The notes below the pieces were generated by a model that searched no databases, was not told where the DNA came from, and saw only the letters and a list, made by a program, of their open reading frames with translations. The position numbers were made by a program, and so were the translations under genes. DNA of 64,000 nucleotides from JBIKLM01 sp044375105. GTDB lineage: Bacteria > Planctomycetota > UBA1135 > GCA-002686595. Of the stretch, positions 19,398 to 28,022 are shown piece after piece. The DNA lies in NCBI GenBank assembly GCA_044375105.1, contig JBILNK010000002.1, positions 3,806-67,805 of the forward strand, written 5' to 3'. Numbering within the stretch: the first letter of the stretch is position 1; each line of letters opens with the position of its first letter.

Positions 19398-20885
19398 TCA
19401 CAGACCGAGCACCTGGCTGCTGCCCAGGGCCGTGCCTCCAGATCCAAAGCACAGGGCCTGGACAGAGAGGGCTCCGGACAGGGCGCCGCCGTTTTGGAAG
19501 GCCTGGCCGAAGGCGCCGACGGAATCGAGGCCGAAGGCGGTGGGGAACAGCTGGGCGCTGCCGAGGTCGAGTCCGATCAGCAGCGGCTGGCCAAGGCCGA
19601 CGAACGGCAGTTCGGGGCCGACCCCAGAGCTCGGGCCGTAGGCCAGCAGGCACAGGCCGAAGGCCGGGCCTCCGCAGAAGTCGAGGCTGAAGGGCCCGGG
19701 CCCGCTGGCGCCCGGCCCGCTGGCCGCCAGCAGGGGACGGGCCGGTTCCAGCGCCAGGCGCTCGTCATAGCTGAAGAAATCTGTTGAGGTCAGGATCAGG
19801 CGCCCCCCGAAGGCCGGCTGGAAGGCGCCGAACTGGGCGCCCCCGGTCGACGGAACGAAACCCTGGATCCCGAGCCAACCGCCGGTCGGCCCTTCGAAGA
19901 GCGTCGGGGACTGGGACGCGGTCCCGGCAACGAGCCGGATCCGGTTGGCGCCCGAGCCGAAGTTGTTCTCCGCCAGGAAGATCTGCCCCAGCGCCGGGTC
20001 GTAGGCCAGCGCGCTGGCCCCGTCGAAGCCGCTGCCGAGCTTGAGGCCTTGGGCCACGGTGAGCGGCGGCATGCCGGTCAGCTGCGAGCTCAGGAACAAG
20101 TACACGTCGCTGGATCCGAGCGGAGCGGGGAAACTGCTGCTCGAGGTGCCCAGAAGCAGGTTGCCTTGGCCGTCGATCGCCAGGGGACCGCTGGCGCCGG
20201 GCACCGCGACCAGGGGGGTCACCGCGCCGCTCTGGATCTGCACCCGGGAGACCTCGCTGCCGCTGCCGATCAGGCCGCTGGTCGCGCTGACCAGCGCGCT
20301 GCTTGGCGATTCGAAGACCGCATCGAAATTGAAGTTCAGGTTGGCGATCGGGGTCGCCCCGCCGCTCGTGAGATCCACGCGGAACAGGTCCCCGTTGCTG
20401 GACTCGCCCACCAAGGCCACGCTCTCGTCCGGTGCGATCGCCAGGGCGCCCGTGAAGAACCACAGCGGGCTGAAATCCACCAGGGTGGCGAGCAGGGCTC
20501 CGCTCGGGGAGCGGCGCTCGACGCGCTGGCCATCCCAGACGATCAGATCGCCGTTGGATAGGGCCCGCGCGGCGCCGCTCGGATTGAACAGCGCCGCCGT
20601 GCTGAAGCCCGGGGCCACGCTCTGGGCGACCGCGTGGCCGCTGAGGAACACCGGCAGCGCCAGCAGGATGCCCGGGAAGCGGAGCCGCCGGCCGGTGCGC
20701 TTGCGGGGCGGGATGTCGGCGTTGGACGCGAGGGGGCGCGACGCAGGGGCGGAACGGGCCGGAATCGAGGCCGCCCGGGGGGACAGGGACGATCCTGCGG
20801 GCAGGGAACGCTTCGGGAGGGCGCTTTGGGGCGCCGAGTTGATAGACGCGGTGGGAGACGAGTTGAGAGACGCGGTCGGAGTCAT
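19398..20885 (-). CDS. Secreted beta-propeller-like protein under a cobalamin riboswitch
   Basis: About 495 residues from ATG 20885. A Ser/Pro-rich leader of roughly 65 residues precedes a basic RKRTGRRLRF stretch and a hydrophobic signal segment (FPGILLALPVFLSGHAVAQ), so export is likely. The body has repeated strand-turn units such as LSNGDLIVWDGQ, SSNGDLFRVDLTSGG, DGQGNLLLGTSSSS and YDPALGQIFLAENNFG, typical of NHL/YncE-like propellers; about five or six blades are suggested. The last 110 residues form a Gly/Leu-rich domain of a kind common in secreted planctomycete proteins. It has no lipobox. A complete cobalamin riboswitch (21210-21424) lies about 325 bp upstream on the same strand, pointing to a B12-related job such as binding corrinoids outside the cell; this is inference. 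The leader contains a 24-nt in-frame repeat near the start. Confidence 0.75.
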   Translation of the reverse strand: MTPTASLNSSPTASINSAPQSALPKRSLPAGSSLSPRAASIPARSAPASRPLASNADIPPRKRTGRRLRFPGILLALPVFLSGHAVAQSVAPGFSTAALFNPSGAARALSNGDLIVWDGQRVERRSPSGALLATLVDFSPLWFFTGALAIAPDESVALVGESSNGDLFRVDLTSGGATPIANLNFNFDAVFESPSSALVSATSGLIGSGSEVSRVQIQSGAVTPLVAVPGASGPLAIDGQGNLLLGTSSSSFPAPLGSSDVYLFLSSQLTGMPPLTVAQGLKLGSGFDGASALAYDPALGQIFLAENNFGSGANRIRLVAGTASQSPTLFEGPTGGWLGIQGFVPSTGGAQFGAFQPAFGGRLILTSTDFFSYDERLALEPARPLLAASGPGASGPGPFSLDFCGGPAFGLCLLAYGPSSGVGPELPFVGLGQPLLIGLDLGSAQLFPTAFGLDSVGAFGQAFQNGGALSGALSVQALCFGSGGTALGSSQVLGL

Positions 20886-20997
20886 GGTCGGGTCCGGTTT
20901 TGTTTGAGGAGGAGCCCCTGCCACCGCCGTTTATCGGGGACTTCTCCGGACCCGAAGTGATCCCGCCCAGGCCGACCCTGGGAGCCAGCCTCCGCCA

Positions 20998-21028
20998 GAG
21001 GGGCTCGAGAAGCTTCTCGAGCTCCCTC
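20998..21028 (-). promoter_or_regulatory. Long hairpin between riboswitch and propeller gene
   Basis: A perfect 20-bp palindrome (21003-21022, GCTCGAGAAGCTTCTCGAGC) extends, with one mismatch, to GAGGG/CCCTC on each side. It lies in the leader after the riboswitch and could be its expression platform (termination or start-site control). No T tract follows, so the mode is unclear. Confidence 0.5.
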
Positions 21029-21209
21029 GGGGGGGAACCGGGGGCCCCCCGGGAACCGAGGAAGCGGTGGTTCCGCTTCCGCCGCGGCGGGCGGGCCCCG
21101 CCAGGAGGCACGCCCGAGTGGCGCTGGTTCCCGGCCAGGCCGGGGTCGGCGCCTCGCAGGCACCGATCGCATCGCAGTCCGCCGAATGCCCATTCCACGA
21201 GGCGCGGCG

Positions 21210-21424
21210 GCACCGATCGACCCGGGTCTCCTGGCTGGCGCTATGTCCGCTGCTCCCCGAGCCTTCCCAGGTCTCCTGCGGATGGCTCGCCCGGTGGGGG
21301 CTTGCGTCCGCTCGGTTTGGACCCAGTGACCGCGCCGGAGGCCGGCGTCATGGGGAGCGTGGAAGCGTTTCACAGTGGCGGGACCGCGCAGGATTCACAC
21401 CTGCTTCCCCGACGCCGATCGTGC
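21210..21424 (-). promoter_or_regulatory. Cobalamin (adenosylcobalamin-type) riboswitch
   Basis: Read on the minus strand the conserved elements appear in the right order: GGGAAGCAGGTGTGAATCC (near 21409-21391), GGTCCCGCCACTGTGAA (near 21384-21368), a CGGTCACTGGG element (near 21333-21323), GGGAAGGC (near 21268-21261) and the B12 box AGCCAGGAGACCCGGG (near 21236-21221). The closing P1 helix can be drawn between GCACGATC (21424-21417) and GATCGGTGC (21218-21210). It points towards the secreted propeller gene at 20885. High B12 would be expected to lower expression of the downstream gene. Confidence 0.92.
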
Positions 21425-21546
21425 TCGTTCGAATTGTCGAGACTTACGCTACCCGAGCAGGTTTCGGGGCGCAAGCGGGCCGATCCCGGATCCCCGGGCC
21501 GGGCTGCGCCCGAGCTCGCATGGCTGCGCTAAACTGAGGGCATTCC

Positions 21547-23796
21547 ATGAGTTACCCCCGCGCGAACGTCTCGGCCTTGGCGCTGCTGGCCGGCTTGATC
21601 CTGCTCGCTTCGGTTTTCGCGCGCCCTCCCGGTGCGGCGCGGGATGGCCACCGGCCAGAGGTGGCGCGGGTCGCCGCGCCTCCGCCGCGCGGCGGGGAGT
21701 CCGCGCCCGGCCCCGCCTTGCTGGACATCGAGGACCCGCGGCCTATGCAGGGCCTGCCGCCCGCGGACCTGCGCGTGCTCTACACCGCCACGGTCAACGG
21801 CTACCTCGAGCCCTGCGGCTGCGTAGCCGGCCGCATGGGAGGGATCGATCGGATCGCCGCCTACGTGGCGGACCAGCGCCGACGACACCCGGCCGTGCTG
21901 TACGTGGACGGGGGCGACCTGTTCCACGACGACCTGGATGTGACCGGCCCCCTGGCGCTGCAGCTGCCGCTCAAGGCGCAGACGTTCTTCGCTGCCCTGG
22001 GTCAGCTCGGCATCGATGCCATGGCGGTGGGGGAGTTCGATTTGGTCCTGGGCGTCGACGCGCTGCTCGAGCTGTCCCGTACCTACGACGTCCCGCTGCT
22101 GTGCGGCAACCTGATCGACGCTTCGGGCAAGCGACCCTTCGAGTCCTATCGCATCGTCGAACGGGATGGGCTGCGCATCGGGATCTTCGCTCTGCTGGCG
22201 GATCAGATCCAGCACACCGGGACCGAGGAGAAGAAACTGGTCAAGGTCGATGCGCGCCCGCGGCTCGAAGAGCTCGGCTTGCGCACCGAGACCTACACCG
22301 AGGCCGCCGGGCGCATCCTGGCCGAGCTCGAACCGAAGGTCGATCGCCTGGTGCTGGTGTCGCACCTCGGCTTGGCGCGCAATCGCCGCCTGGCCGAGCT
22401 CTATCCCCAGCTCGATCTGATCCTCGGAGGCCACGTCGAGACCGCCACCAGCGAAACGACCTGGGTCAACGGCGTTCCGATCGCCCTGGTTTACAACCGC
22501 GGGGCGCGGGTCGGTCGCATCGACTTCTGGTGGCGGCGCGGCGGCGGGCAGCGACCGATCCCGCCTGCTGGGGATGTCTCGGGCCGCCTGCGCAGCGCGA
22601 TCGAGGCGGGCGCGGTTCAGCGCGACCTCGAGCGCCTGGCGGGGCGGGCCGCGGTGCTCGGCGAGCAGGAATACGACCGGCGCCGCCGGGCCTCCCTGGA
22701 GCTGCTCGCTCGGCTCCCCGAGGTGCTCGCGGCGACCCCGCCGCTGCCGAAGGGCAGCCTGTTCGCCCACGCGCTCGTGCCGATGTTCGAGGGCATCGGC
22801 CGGGACGAGGCCGTTCTGACCGAGCTCGACCGTTACCACGGGGCTCTGGCCGGGCTTTGGCCTGCGACACTCGAATCCCGCCAAAACACCCGCTTCGTTA
22901 CGCCTGAGAACTGCCAGTCCTGCCACCCGTCGCAATACGACTTCTGGAAGGGCATGCGCCATTCGCGCGCTTGGCACACGCTCGAGGTCACCTCGCAGCA
23001 GTACGACGCCGAGTGCATCGGCTGCCATTCGGTGGGTTTCGGCGACCCCGGGGGCTATCTGCGGCCCAACCAGGTGGCCGGCTTCGAAAACGTGCAGTGT
23101 GCCTCCTGCCATGGCCCGGCCGAGCGCCACCTGTCCCACCCGACCGGCTATCTCGGCGCGCGCTTCAAGAAGCCCGCCGACAACTGCATCGAATGCCACG
23201 ACAAGCACCACGATCCACGCTTCGATCTGGCCAAGAAGCTGCCCTTGGTGACCTGCCCTCCGCTGGCGCCGCCCGGCCAGGGCACGGCCGAGCTCCTGGC
23301 TGGCTTGCAGCGCGCCGCCGATGCGGCCGCCGAGGGCGGGGATTGGCCCCTGGCCACGCAGGCACAGCGTCGGCGTGCGGATTTCGACGCGGTGCTCCAG
23401 TCGGCTCGGCGTTGGCGCGAGAGCGAGCCGACCTCCCTGCGCGCCAGGCAATTCGAAGCCGAGGCCCTGATCGAGCTCGGACAGCATTCCGAAGCACGCG
23501 AGGTCTTGGAGAAGCTCCTGCCGCGCACCCAGTCGGATCCGCTGGTCTGGTCCCTATATGCCCGAGCGCTGCTGGTTTTGAATCCGTCCGAGGCCATGCC
23601 CGCCGCTCGCGAGGCCTATTCCTTGGCCCCGGATTTTCCAGAAAACGCCGTGCTGATGGCGCGCATCTGCGTGGCGCTCGGCCAGCGCCTGGATGCCCTC
23701 GACGTGCTGCGCGCACACCTCGAGCGCTTGCCGGGACAAGCCCCGGTGATCCAGCCCGTGATCGACGAGATCGGTGGCCTGGCAGCCCCCCGCTAA
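21547..23796 (+). CDS. Metallophosphatase-like / tetraheme cytochrome / TPR fusion
   Basis: 749 residues. An N-terminal signal or anchor segment (ALALLAGLILLASVFA) is followed by a UshA/5'-nucleotidase-like metallophosphatase domain (about 75-360): LRVLYTATVNGYLEPCGC, VDGGD, LVSHLG and LGGH remain, but the usual first Asp-x-His is ATVNG and the GNHEFD block reads GEFDLV, so the canonical metal site is incomplete. A cytochrome c554-like domain follows with four CxxCH heme sites at Cys456, Cys490, Cys518 and Cys547. From about 600 the protein is helical and TPR-like. It should act outside the cytoplasm. It is transcribed divergently from the riboswitch, with about 120 bp between them. Function unknown; redox activity coupled to a degenerate phosphatase domain is inferred. 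Confidence 0.85.
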   Translation: MSYPRANVSALALLAGLILLASVFARPPGAARDGHRPEVARVAAPPPRGGESAPGPALLDIEDPRPMQGLPPADLRVLYTATVNGYLEPCGCVAGRMGGIDRIAAYVADQRRRHPAVLYVDGGDLFHDDLDVTGPLALQLPLKAQTFFAALGQLGIDAMAVGEFDLVLGVDALLELSRTYDVPLLCGNLIDASGKRPFESYRIVERDGLRIGIFALLADQIQHTGTEEKKLVKVDARPRLEELGLRTETYTEAAGRILAELEPKVDRLVLVSHLGLARNRRLAELYPQLDLILGGHVETATSETTWVNGVPIALVYNRGARVGRIDFWWRRGGGQRPIPPAGDVSGRLRSAIEAGAVQRDLERLAGRAAVLGEQEYDRRRRASLELLARLPEVLAATPPLPKGSLFAHALVPMFEGIGRDEAVLTELDRYHGALAGLWPATLESRQNTRFVTPENCQSCHPSQYDFWKGMRHSRAWHTLEVTSQQYDAECIGCHSVGFGDPGGYLRPNQVAGFENVQCASCHGPAERHLSHPTGYLGARFKKPADNCIECHDKHHDPRFDLAKKLPLVTCPPLAPPGQGTAELLAGLQRAADAAAEGGDWPLATQAQRRRADFDAVLQSARRWRESEPTSLRARQFEAEALIELGQHSEAREVLEKLLPRTQSDPLVWSLYARALLVLNPSEAMPAAREAYSLAPDFPENAVLMARICVALGQRLDALDVLRAHLERLPGQAPVIQPVIDEIGGLAAPR

Positions 23797-23870
23797 GGGG
23801 CCAGAGAAAACTGCTCGGCGCGGGCCCTGCCCGTGCCGTGAGACCAGCCAGCGCGGCGTGCTCGCGCGAC

Positions 23871-24533
23871 TCAGCGCACCCCACCCGGCGAGCTGCCGGA
23901 TGCGTTGGGCTCGGGCTGGGCTTCGTCCGTGGATGGGAGGGGCGGCGCAGCCAGGCCTTCCTCGGCGGCGCGCAGCCGGTCCGCCACCCAGTGGCGCCAG
24001 GCGGGCCAGCTGCGTTGGGTGCGCTCGAAGAGCACCTCGAAATCGTCGGCCAGCCGGGCGCTGCGCGTGCCGGTAAAGGTCTCCTGGGCCCAGGTTTCCG
24101 GTCCGAAGCGGCGCGCACCGGCGACCAGGGCGGCGTACAGCAGCAGCGCCGAAAGCGCGCCGGCGAGCAGACCCGCAAAGCGGTCGAGGAGCCCCAGCTT
24201 GAGGCCCTGCAGGGCTCGCGCGCCCAGGCGGCCGAGCTGCCCAAGCAGCAGGGCGACGACCACGAACAGGACCAAGAACGAGAGCGCCTCGCAAGCCATC
24301 GGGGGCAGGCTGGGCCAGAGGTCCAGCAACCGTCGCGCCAGAGCGGGCGTGAAGGCGCTGGCGATTCCGAGGGCCAGGGCGAAGCTGATCGCCCGAAAGA
24401 ACTGCCACCAAAGGCCACACCAGGCGCCCAACGCGGCGAGGACGGCAAGAAACACCAAGCCGACCCAGTCCGCTGGCGCCAGCTCGAGCCCGATCGTGGG
24501 CGCAGATTGGATGGCCGGGTGCCAGGGCAGCAT
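23871..24533 (-). CDS. cvpA: CvpA-family membrane protein
   Basis: 220 residues from ATG 24533 (MLPWHPAIQS). Four hydrophobic segments follow: VGLVFLAVLAALGAWCGLWW, a region with ISFALALGIASA, LSFLVLFVVVALLLGQLG, and LLAGALSALLLYAALVAGA. This, with RAISFALALG and the later GLLDRFAGLLAGAL, matches the CvpA/colicin V production family of inner-membrane proteins of ill-defined function. The C-terminus is a Pro/Ser-rich tail. An upstream in-frame methionine exists (24617) but adds only an Arg/Pro-rich stretch. Convergent with the multiheme gene. Confidence 0.85.
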   Translation of the reverse strand: MLPWHPAIQSAPTIGLELAPADWVGLVFLAVLAALGAWCGLWWQFFRAISFALALGIASAFTPALARRLLDLWPSLPPMACEALSFLVLFVVVALLLGQLGRLGARALQGLKLGLLDRFAGLLAGALSALLLYAALVAGARRFGPETWAQETFTGTRSARLADDFEVLFERTQRSWPAWRHWVADRLRAAEEGLAAPPLPSTDEAQPEPNASGSSPGGVR

Positions 24534-24616
24534 GGGCGGGGCCCGGGCGGTCACTGGAGCCCGGCCCGAGCTTCGGCCTATCCTAGGGGCCAGAAGGCCG
24601 CCAGCGGTTCCGACCA

Positions 24617-26407
24617 TTGAACGAGACCCACCCCATCGACCGCGGACTGATCCTGCTGTCCAGCCTGATCCGCCAGCAGCCCCCCCTGGAAGCCGAACGG
24701 CTGGCCAGCCTCCAGGACTTTTTCCCGAGCGGCCGGCTGCCGGAAGCCGCGCAGGAGCGGGCTCAGGCGGATGGGCGCCACCTCGAGTGGTTCCTCTTCG
24801 AGCGCAGCAGCAGAGCGCTCGGCGACCTGCCGATCTTCGCCTTGGAAGGGGAGCTGGAGGCAGCCCTGGGGGCGGAGGGCCCCGCTGTGGCCCTGGCGCT
24901 GCGAACCTCGCGTTCGGGGGTCTTTCGGGTCCAGACGGTGGTGCCGGGCGAAGGTCTCTGGCTCGAGGACCTCGCCAGCCGCGGAGCCCTGCCGATCGCC
25001 GAGGCCGAGGCCAGCCATGACCTGACGGAGGGGGATCTGCTGTGCGGGCGTTTGTATCCCCTGGGGGACGAGCGCTATCGGCTCTCTCCGGTCATGGCGG
25101 TTTTCCGCGATCCCCAGCTGGCAGAGGCCCTGGAGAGCGATCTCGAGCGCCTGCGCAGCCGGCGCCGCGGGACCCTGCGGATCGCCCAGGGCGAGCTCGA
25201 GCGCATGTTCTTCGCGGCGCCCCCGACCGTGGTGGAGCCGGCGCCCGGTTCCGCCCCCTCGGGCGCTTCCCCGGGATCCGGCGCGAGCTCCACGACCCCG
25301 CAGCGGGGGACCCTGGCGGTGCGGGAGGAGTTGCTGGAATTGCTCTCCGCCGGCGCCGCAGGGGGACAATCGGGACTCGGGCCCGAGCGGGCCACGGCGC
25401 TGCTCGGGGCCTTCGAGCTCGAGGCCCGGCGAGGCGAGCGCGCTTCGGCGGCGTCGGCCCTCGGAGAATTGCTCGATGCCGTCGCTTTCCATAGCCAGGT
25501 CGATCTCGAGCGCGTGCGGCGCCTGTGCATCGAGCACTGGAATAGCCTCGTGGAGCGGCCGGGGGAAACCCTGCCGGCCAAGCCCGGGCCTCGAGCGGAA
25601 TCGATCGCCGCGCCCGCGGTCCGCACCGGACTGGCCGCTTTCCAGCGTTTCGCCCGGGAGCGCTCCTCGCCCGCGGGCGAGGCGGCGGACCGAGACAGCG
25701 CCCAGCGCGCGCTCTCCGCTTTCGACGCGGGGCGCGCCCGCGGAGAGGATCTGGAAGCCCTCTTCGGGCAGCTCGAAAAGGATCTGGGCCTCGATGGCGA
25801 GGGGGAGGAGGACCTCTCCGCCAGCCCCGACTTTCCCGGAGTCATCGGCGCTCTGGTGGAGGAGTTCCAGTGGGAGCGGCGCGCCGAAGGCGATGGAACC
25901 GGAGCCGAAGCGGACGGGCCACTGCTGACGGCCTTGGCCCAGGAACTCTGCGAAATCGGCCTCCTCGAGGAGCTCGACGGCGCCCGTCTGGCCCGCTTTG
26001 CGGTGCGCACGGCGCTCGCGCCGGGCTCCAGCGTGGATCCGATGCCGGCTCTGACGCGTTTCGCAAAGTGGATCGAGTCCCAGCACGGACATGGCCTGTG
26101 GACCGAGTTCGAGCGCACGGCGCAGGTCCTCTCCCGGGATCTGCCGCGCCTGGCGCGAGCCCAGCGGCTGCTCGAAAAGAGCGGCGCAGCCGCGCCCAGC
26201 CCGGGCCTGGGCCTGCGTGAGGAGCTGCTGCAGACCTCCCTCGAATTCGGCGAGCGCCTGGGGATCCGCGACGACGACGGCCGTTTCGTGCCCCTCGACC
26301 TAACCGCGGAGCTGGCGGCCGAGCTGCGCCCTGGCGATCGCGCCCAGATCCGCTGGCAGCGCGGCCAGCCCCGCGTGGCGGGCCTGCTGGCGCCGCTCGA
26401 AAGCTGA
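24617..26407 (+). CDS. Large acidic cytoplasmic protein of unknown function
   Basis: 596 residues starting with TTG at 24617; no ATG lies near the start of the conserved-looking N-terminus (MNETHPIDRGLILLSSLIRQ). Acidic and Leu/Glu/Ala-rich, mostly helical, with a Pro/Ser/Gly-rich linker at about residues 209-233 that separates two parts. The N-terminal part (60-170) looks alpha/beta and contains DLLCGRLYPLGDERYRLSPV; the C-terminal part is helical. No signal peptide, no membrane segment, and no motif I recognise. Divergent from cvpA with an 83-bp gap. Confidence 0.75.
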   Translation: MNETHPIDRGLILLSSLIRQQPPLEAERLASLQDFFPSGRLPEAAQERAQADGRHLEWFLFERSSRALGDLPIFALEGELEAALGAEGPAVALALRTSRSGVFRVQTVVPGEGLWLEDLASRGALPIAEAEASHDLTEGDLLCGRLYPLGDERYRLSPVMAVFRDPQLAEALESDLERLRSRRRGTLRIAQGELERMFFAAPPTVVEPAPGSAPSGASPGSGASSTTPQRGTLAVREELLELLSAGAAGGQSGLGPERATALLGAFELEARRGERASAASALGELLDAVAFHSQVDLERVRRLCIEHWNSLVERPGETLPAKPGPRAESIAAPAVRTGLAAFQRFARERSSPAGEAADRDSAQRALSAFDAGRARGEDLEALFGQLEKDLGLDGEGEEDLSASPDFPGVIGALVEEFQWERRAEGDGTGAEADGPLLTALAQELCEIGLLEELDGARLARFAVRTALAPGSSVDPMPALTRFAKWIESQHGHGLWTEFERTAQVLSRDLPRLARAQRLLEKSGAAAPSPGLGLREELLQTSLEFGERLGIRDDDGRFVPLDLTAELAAELRPGDRAQIRWQRGQPRVAGLLAPLES

Positions 26408-26545
26408 CGCGCCGGCCCGCCGTCTATCGGCTTGGCGCGAGCCTTGGCGGCCGCCCCGCTGGCGGCCGAAAAGATCCCCGAGGCGAAGCGGCGCAGTTGC
26501 CCGGTGCGAGCCTGCGGACCTTGGCTGCCCGCGGGCCCTCGGCTT

Positions 26546-27184
26546 TCAGAGCATGCGCCAGGGCATCTGGACCTCGGTGACCAATTGGTCGAAACTCTGC
26601 ACGGTGCTGGGATCGACCAGATATTGCTCACGTATCGGGCCGTCCAGCACCCAGCCGCGGGTGCGCAGAGTGTCAAACATGGCCGGGTAGCTCTGAGGCA
26701 CTTCCGGATAGGGGCCCGCGATGCGGGCGTAGACCACATTGGCCGAGGGCAGCAGGTCGAAGCCGAGCGGCGCAGCGACGGGCACCAGGCGTGAGACCGG
26801 CAGACACAGGCGCGAGCGCAGCTCCGCCTGCGGGGTGCGCGCCGGGTCGTCGTAGAACAGGGCGAAGGGCGGCCCTGCCACGGCCAGGTTCTGGGAGCGG
26901 ATCTGCTCGAGCAGCTGGGTCAGGAAGCGCCCGGTTTCGCGGTAGTCCCCGACCAGTTCCAAGAACACGTAGGGCTGATCGAGGGTCTGCTTCCATTGCA
27001 CGACGACCTCGCGGTGCGGCGCCAGGGAGACCGGCACGTCGGCAACGGCCGGAAGCTCGGCGCGCGGGGCCATGGATTGGCAGCCCGCGAGCGAGAGCTG
27101 CAGGGCCAGGGCGGACCAGACGACCCGGAGTTGGGCTCGGCCGCTTCTCGCGACCGCGGGGTGGGAAGGGATTTCCGGCGGCAT
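26546..27184 (-). CDS. Lipoprotein with GyrI-like (small-molecule-binding) domain
   Basis: 212 residues from ATG 27184. The signal sequence ends in the lipobox LSLAGC with lipid-modified Cys35. The mature part ends in a GyrI/AraC effector-binding-like fold: a first half with VVVQWKQTLDQPYVFLELVG and a second half with ARIAGPYPEVPQSYPAMFDT and LDGPIREQYLVDPS, the tandem strand-helix pattern of SOUL/GyrI domains. It probably binds a small molecule in the periplasm; the ligand is unknown. Frames open upstream of 27184 are Arg/Pro noise. Convergent with the 24617 gene. Confidence 0.75.
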   Translation of the reverse strand: MPPEIPSHPAVARSGRAQLRVVWSALALQLSLAGCQSMAPRAELPAVADVPVSLAPHREVVVQWKQTLDQPYVFLELVGDYRETGRFLTQLLEQIRSQNLAVAGPPFALFYDDPARTPQAELRSRLCLPVSRLVPVAAPLGFDLLPSANVVYARIAGPYPEVPQSYPAMFDTLRTRGWVLDGPIREQYLVDPSTVQSFDQLVTEVQMPWRML

Positions 27185-27320
27185 GGGCCTCCCATCGAGT
27201 CCCTGGGGCCGGGGCCTGAGGCCGCGGCCGGGCTCGTCCCTCTGCTGCGACGGCGTGCCGGCGGGGCTTCCGGGCATCCGCTGCGGCGGGGTCGCGCCGG
27301 CGGCGGCTCTGGCCGGGCCG

Positions 27321-27350
27321 CGGGTGCCCGCGGGTGCCCGCGGGTGCCCG
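27321..27350. repeat. Three tandem 10-bp units
   Basis: CGGGTGCCCG occurs three times in succession; each unit is itself an imperfect palindrome (CGGG-TG-CCCG), so the array can fold into alternative hairpins. Confidence 0.85.
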
Positions 27351-27487
27351 CGAGGCCCCCGGGGCCGTGCCTTGTGCAGGGACTCTGGCCGCTCGCCCGG
27401 GGCCGGGGCGCCGGCCCGGCTCCGGGCCGTCCGACGGGCCGCGGCGGGATGCGCAGCAGCCCGGTCCCGCAGGCGATTTTTCGAGGT

Positions 27488-27570
27488 CTCGGCCGCCAAG
27501 GCCTTGCATCGCGGCGGCAGCGTGCTCGGCGGCGGTCGGCGTGGTTGTGCCGTCCTGTGGAGCCGGCAAG
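27488..27570 (+). pseudogene. Fragment of an XPB-type helicase (Walker A region)
   Basis: By hand alignment about 72 of 83 bases match the xpb gene of this window (62344-62425, opposite strand), covering the codons for SAAEAFHRGGSVLGG and GVVVLPCGAGK. Here the same peptides appear as SAAKALHRGGSVLGG and, after a one-base insertion that shifts the frame, GVVVPSCGAGK. Flanking sequence shows no further clear similarity and no long helicase frame, so this is read as a relic of a second helicase gene. Confidence 0.7.
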
Positions 27571-28022
27571 GGCGCGGTCTCGAGGACCGCCCGCGGGGCG
27601 GACGGCGGAGCGCAGCGCCTGCGGCTCGGAGGGCGGTGCAAACGAGCCTGGCGAGAGCAGACCAGGCCGGGCACCTCCGGGCGGCTGATCCGCGTTGGGA
27701 CCGGTGGCTCGACGGGGGCCTCGCAGCCATCGATGCGAGCGGGTAGAGGGCGGTCGGAGGCCCGGAGTTCGGGAGCAGGCCTGGCGCTGCAGCTCCAGGG
27801 GAGTCGGCCCTCGCGGCGCCGGGGTTGATCTATAACGTCTGATAATCTCCGTTCTGTTGTATATGGGGGGGGTGCCGAAGCCCCCGGTCCCTGCGCTCGG
27901 ATCGCCTCCAAGCGGCAGCCGCGCGTGCCTCGAACCGAGCGCTTTGGCGGCCCTTGCCCGGCCCCAGAGCTTCTTCGCCGCGCCTCCCTCGCTACCCTGG
28001 CGCCCTTCCACGGAGCCCGCCC

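Larger units (their letters stand above)
27185..28022. other. Long spacer with tandem repeat and helicase relic
   Basis: 838 bp without an intact gene. It holds a 10-bp tandem repeat (27321-27350), a decayed helicase fragment (27488-27570), and an AT-rich patch with GATCTATAACGTCTGATAAT at 27828-27847, just before TTCTGTTGTATATGG, that may contain a promoter. TACCCT near 27990, shortly before the 28023 gene, resembles the rpmF -10 box. Confidence 0.55.

Noticed and set aside
21372..21410. tRNA-like fold in the spacer before 21547
   Set aside because: The conserved blocks fit the cobalamin riboswitch core on the minus strand and no cloverleaf can be drawn.
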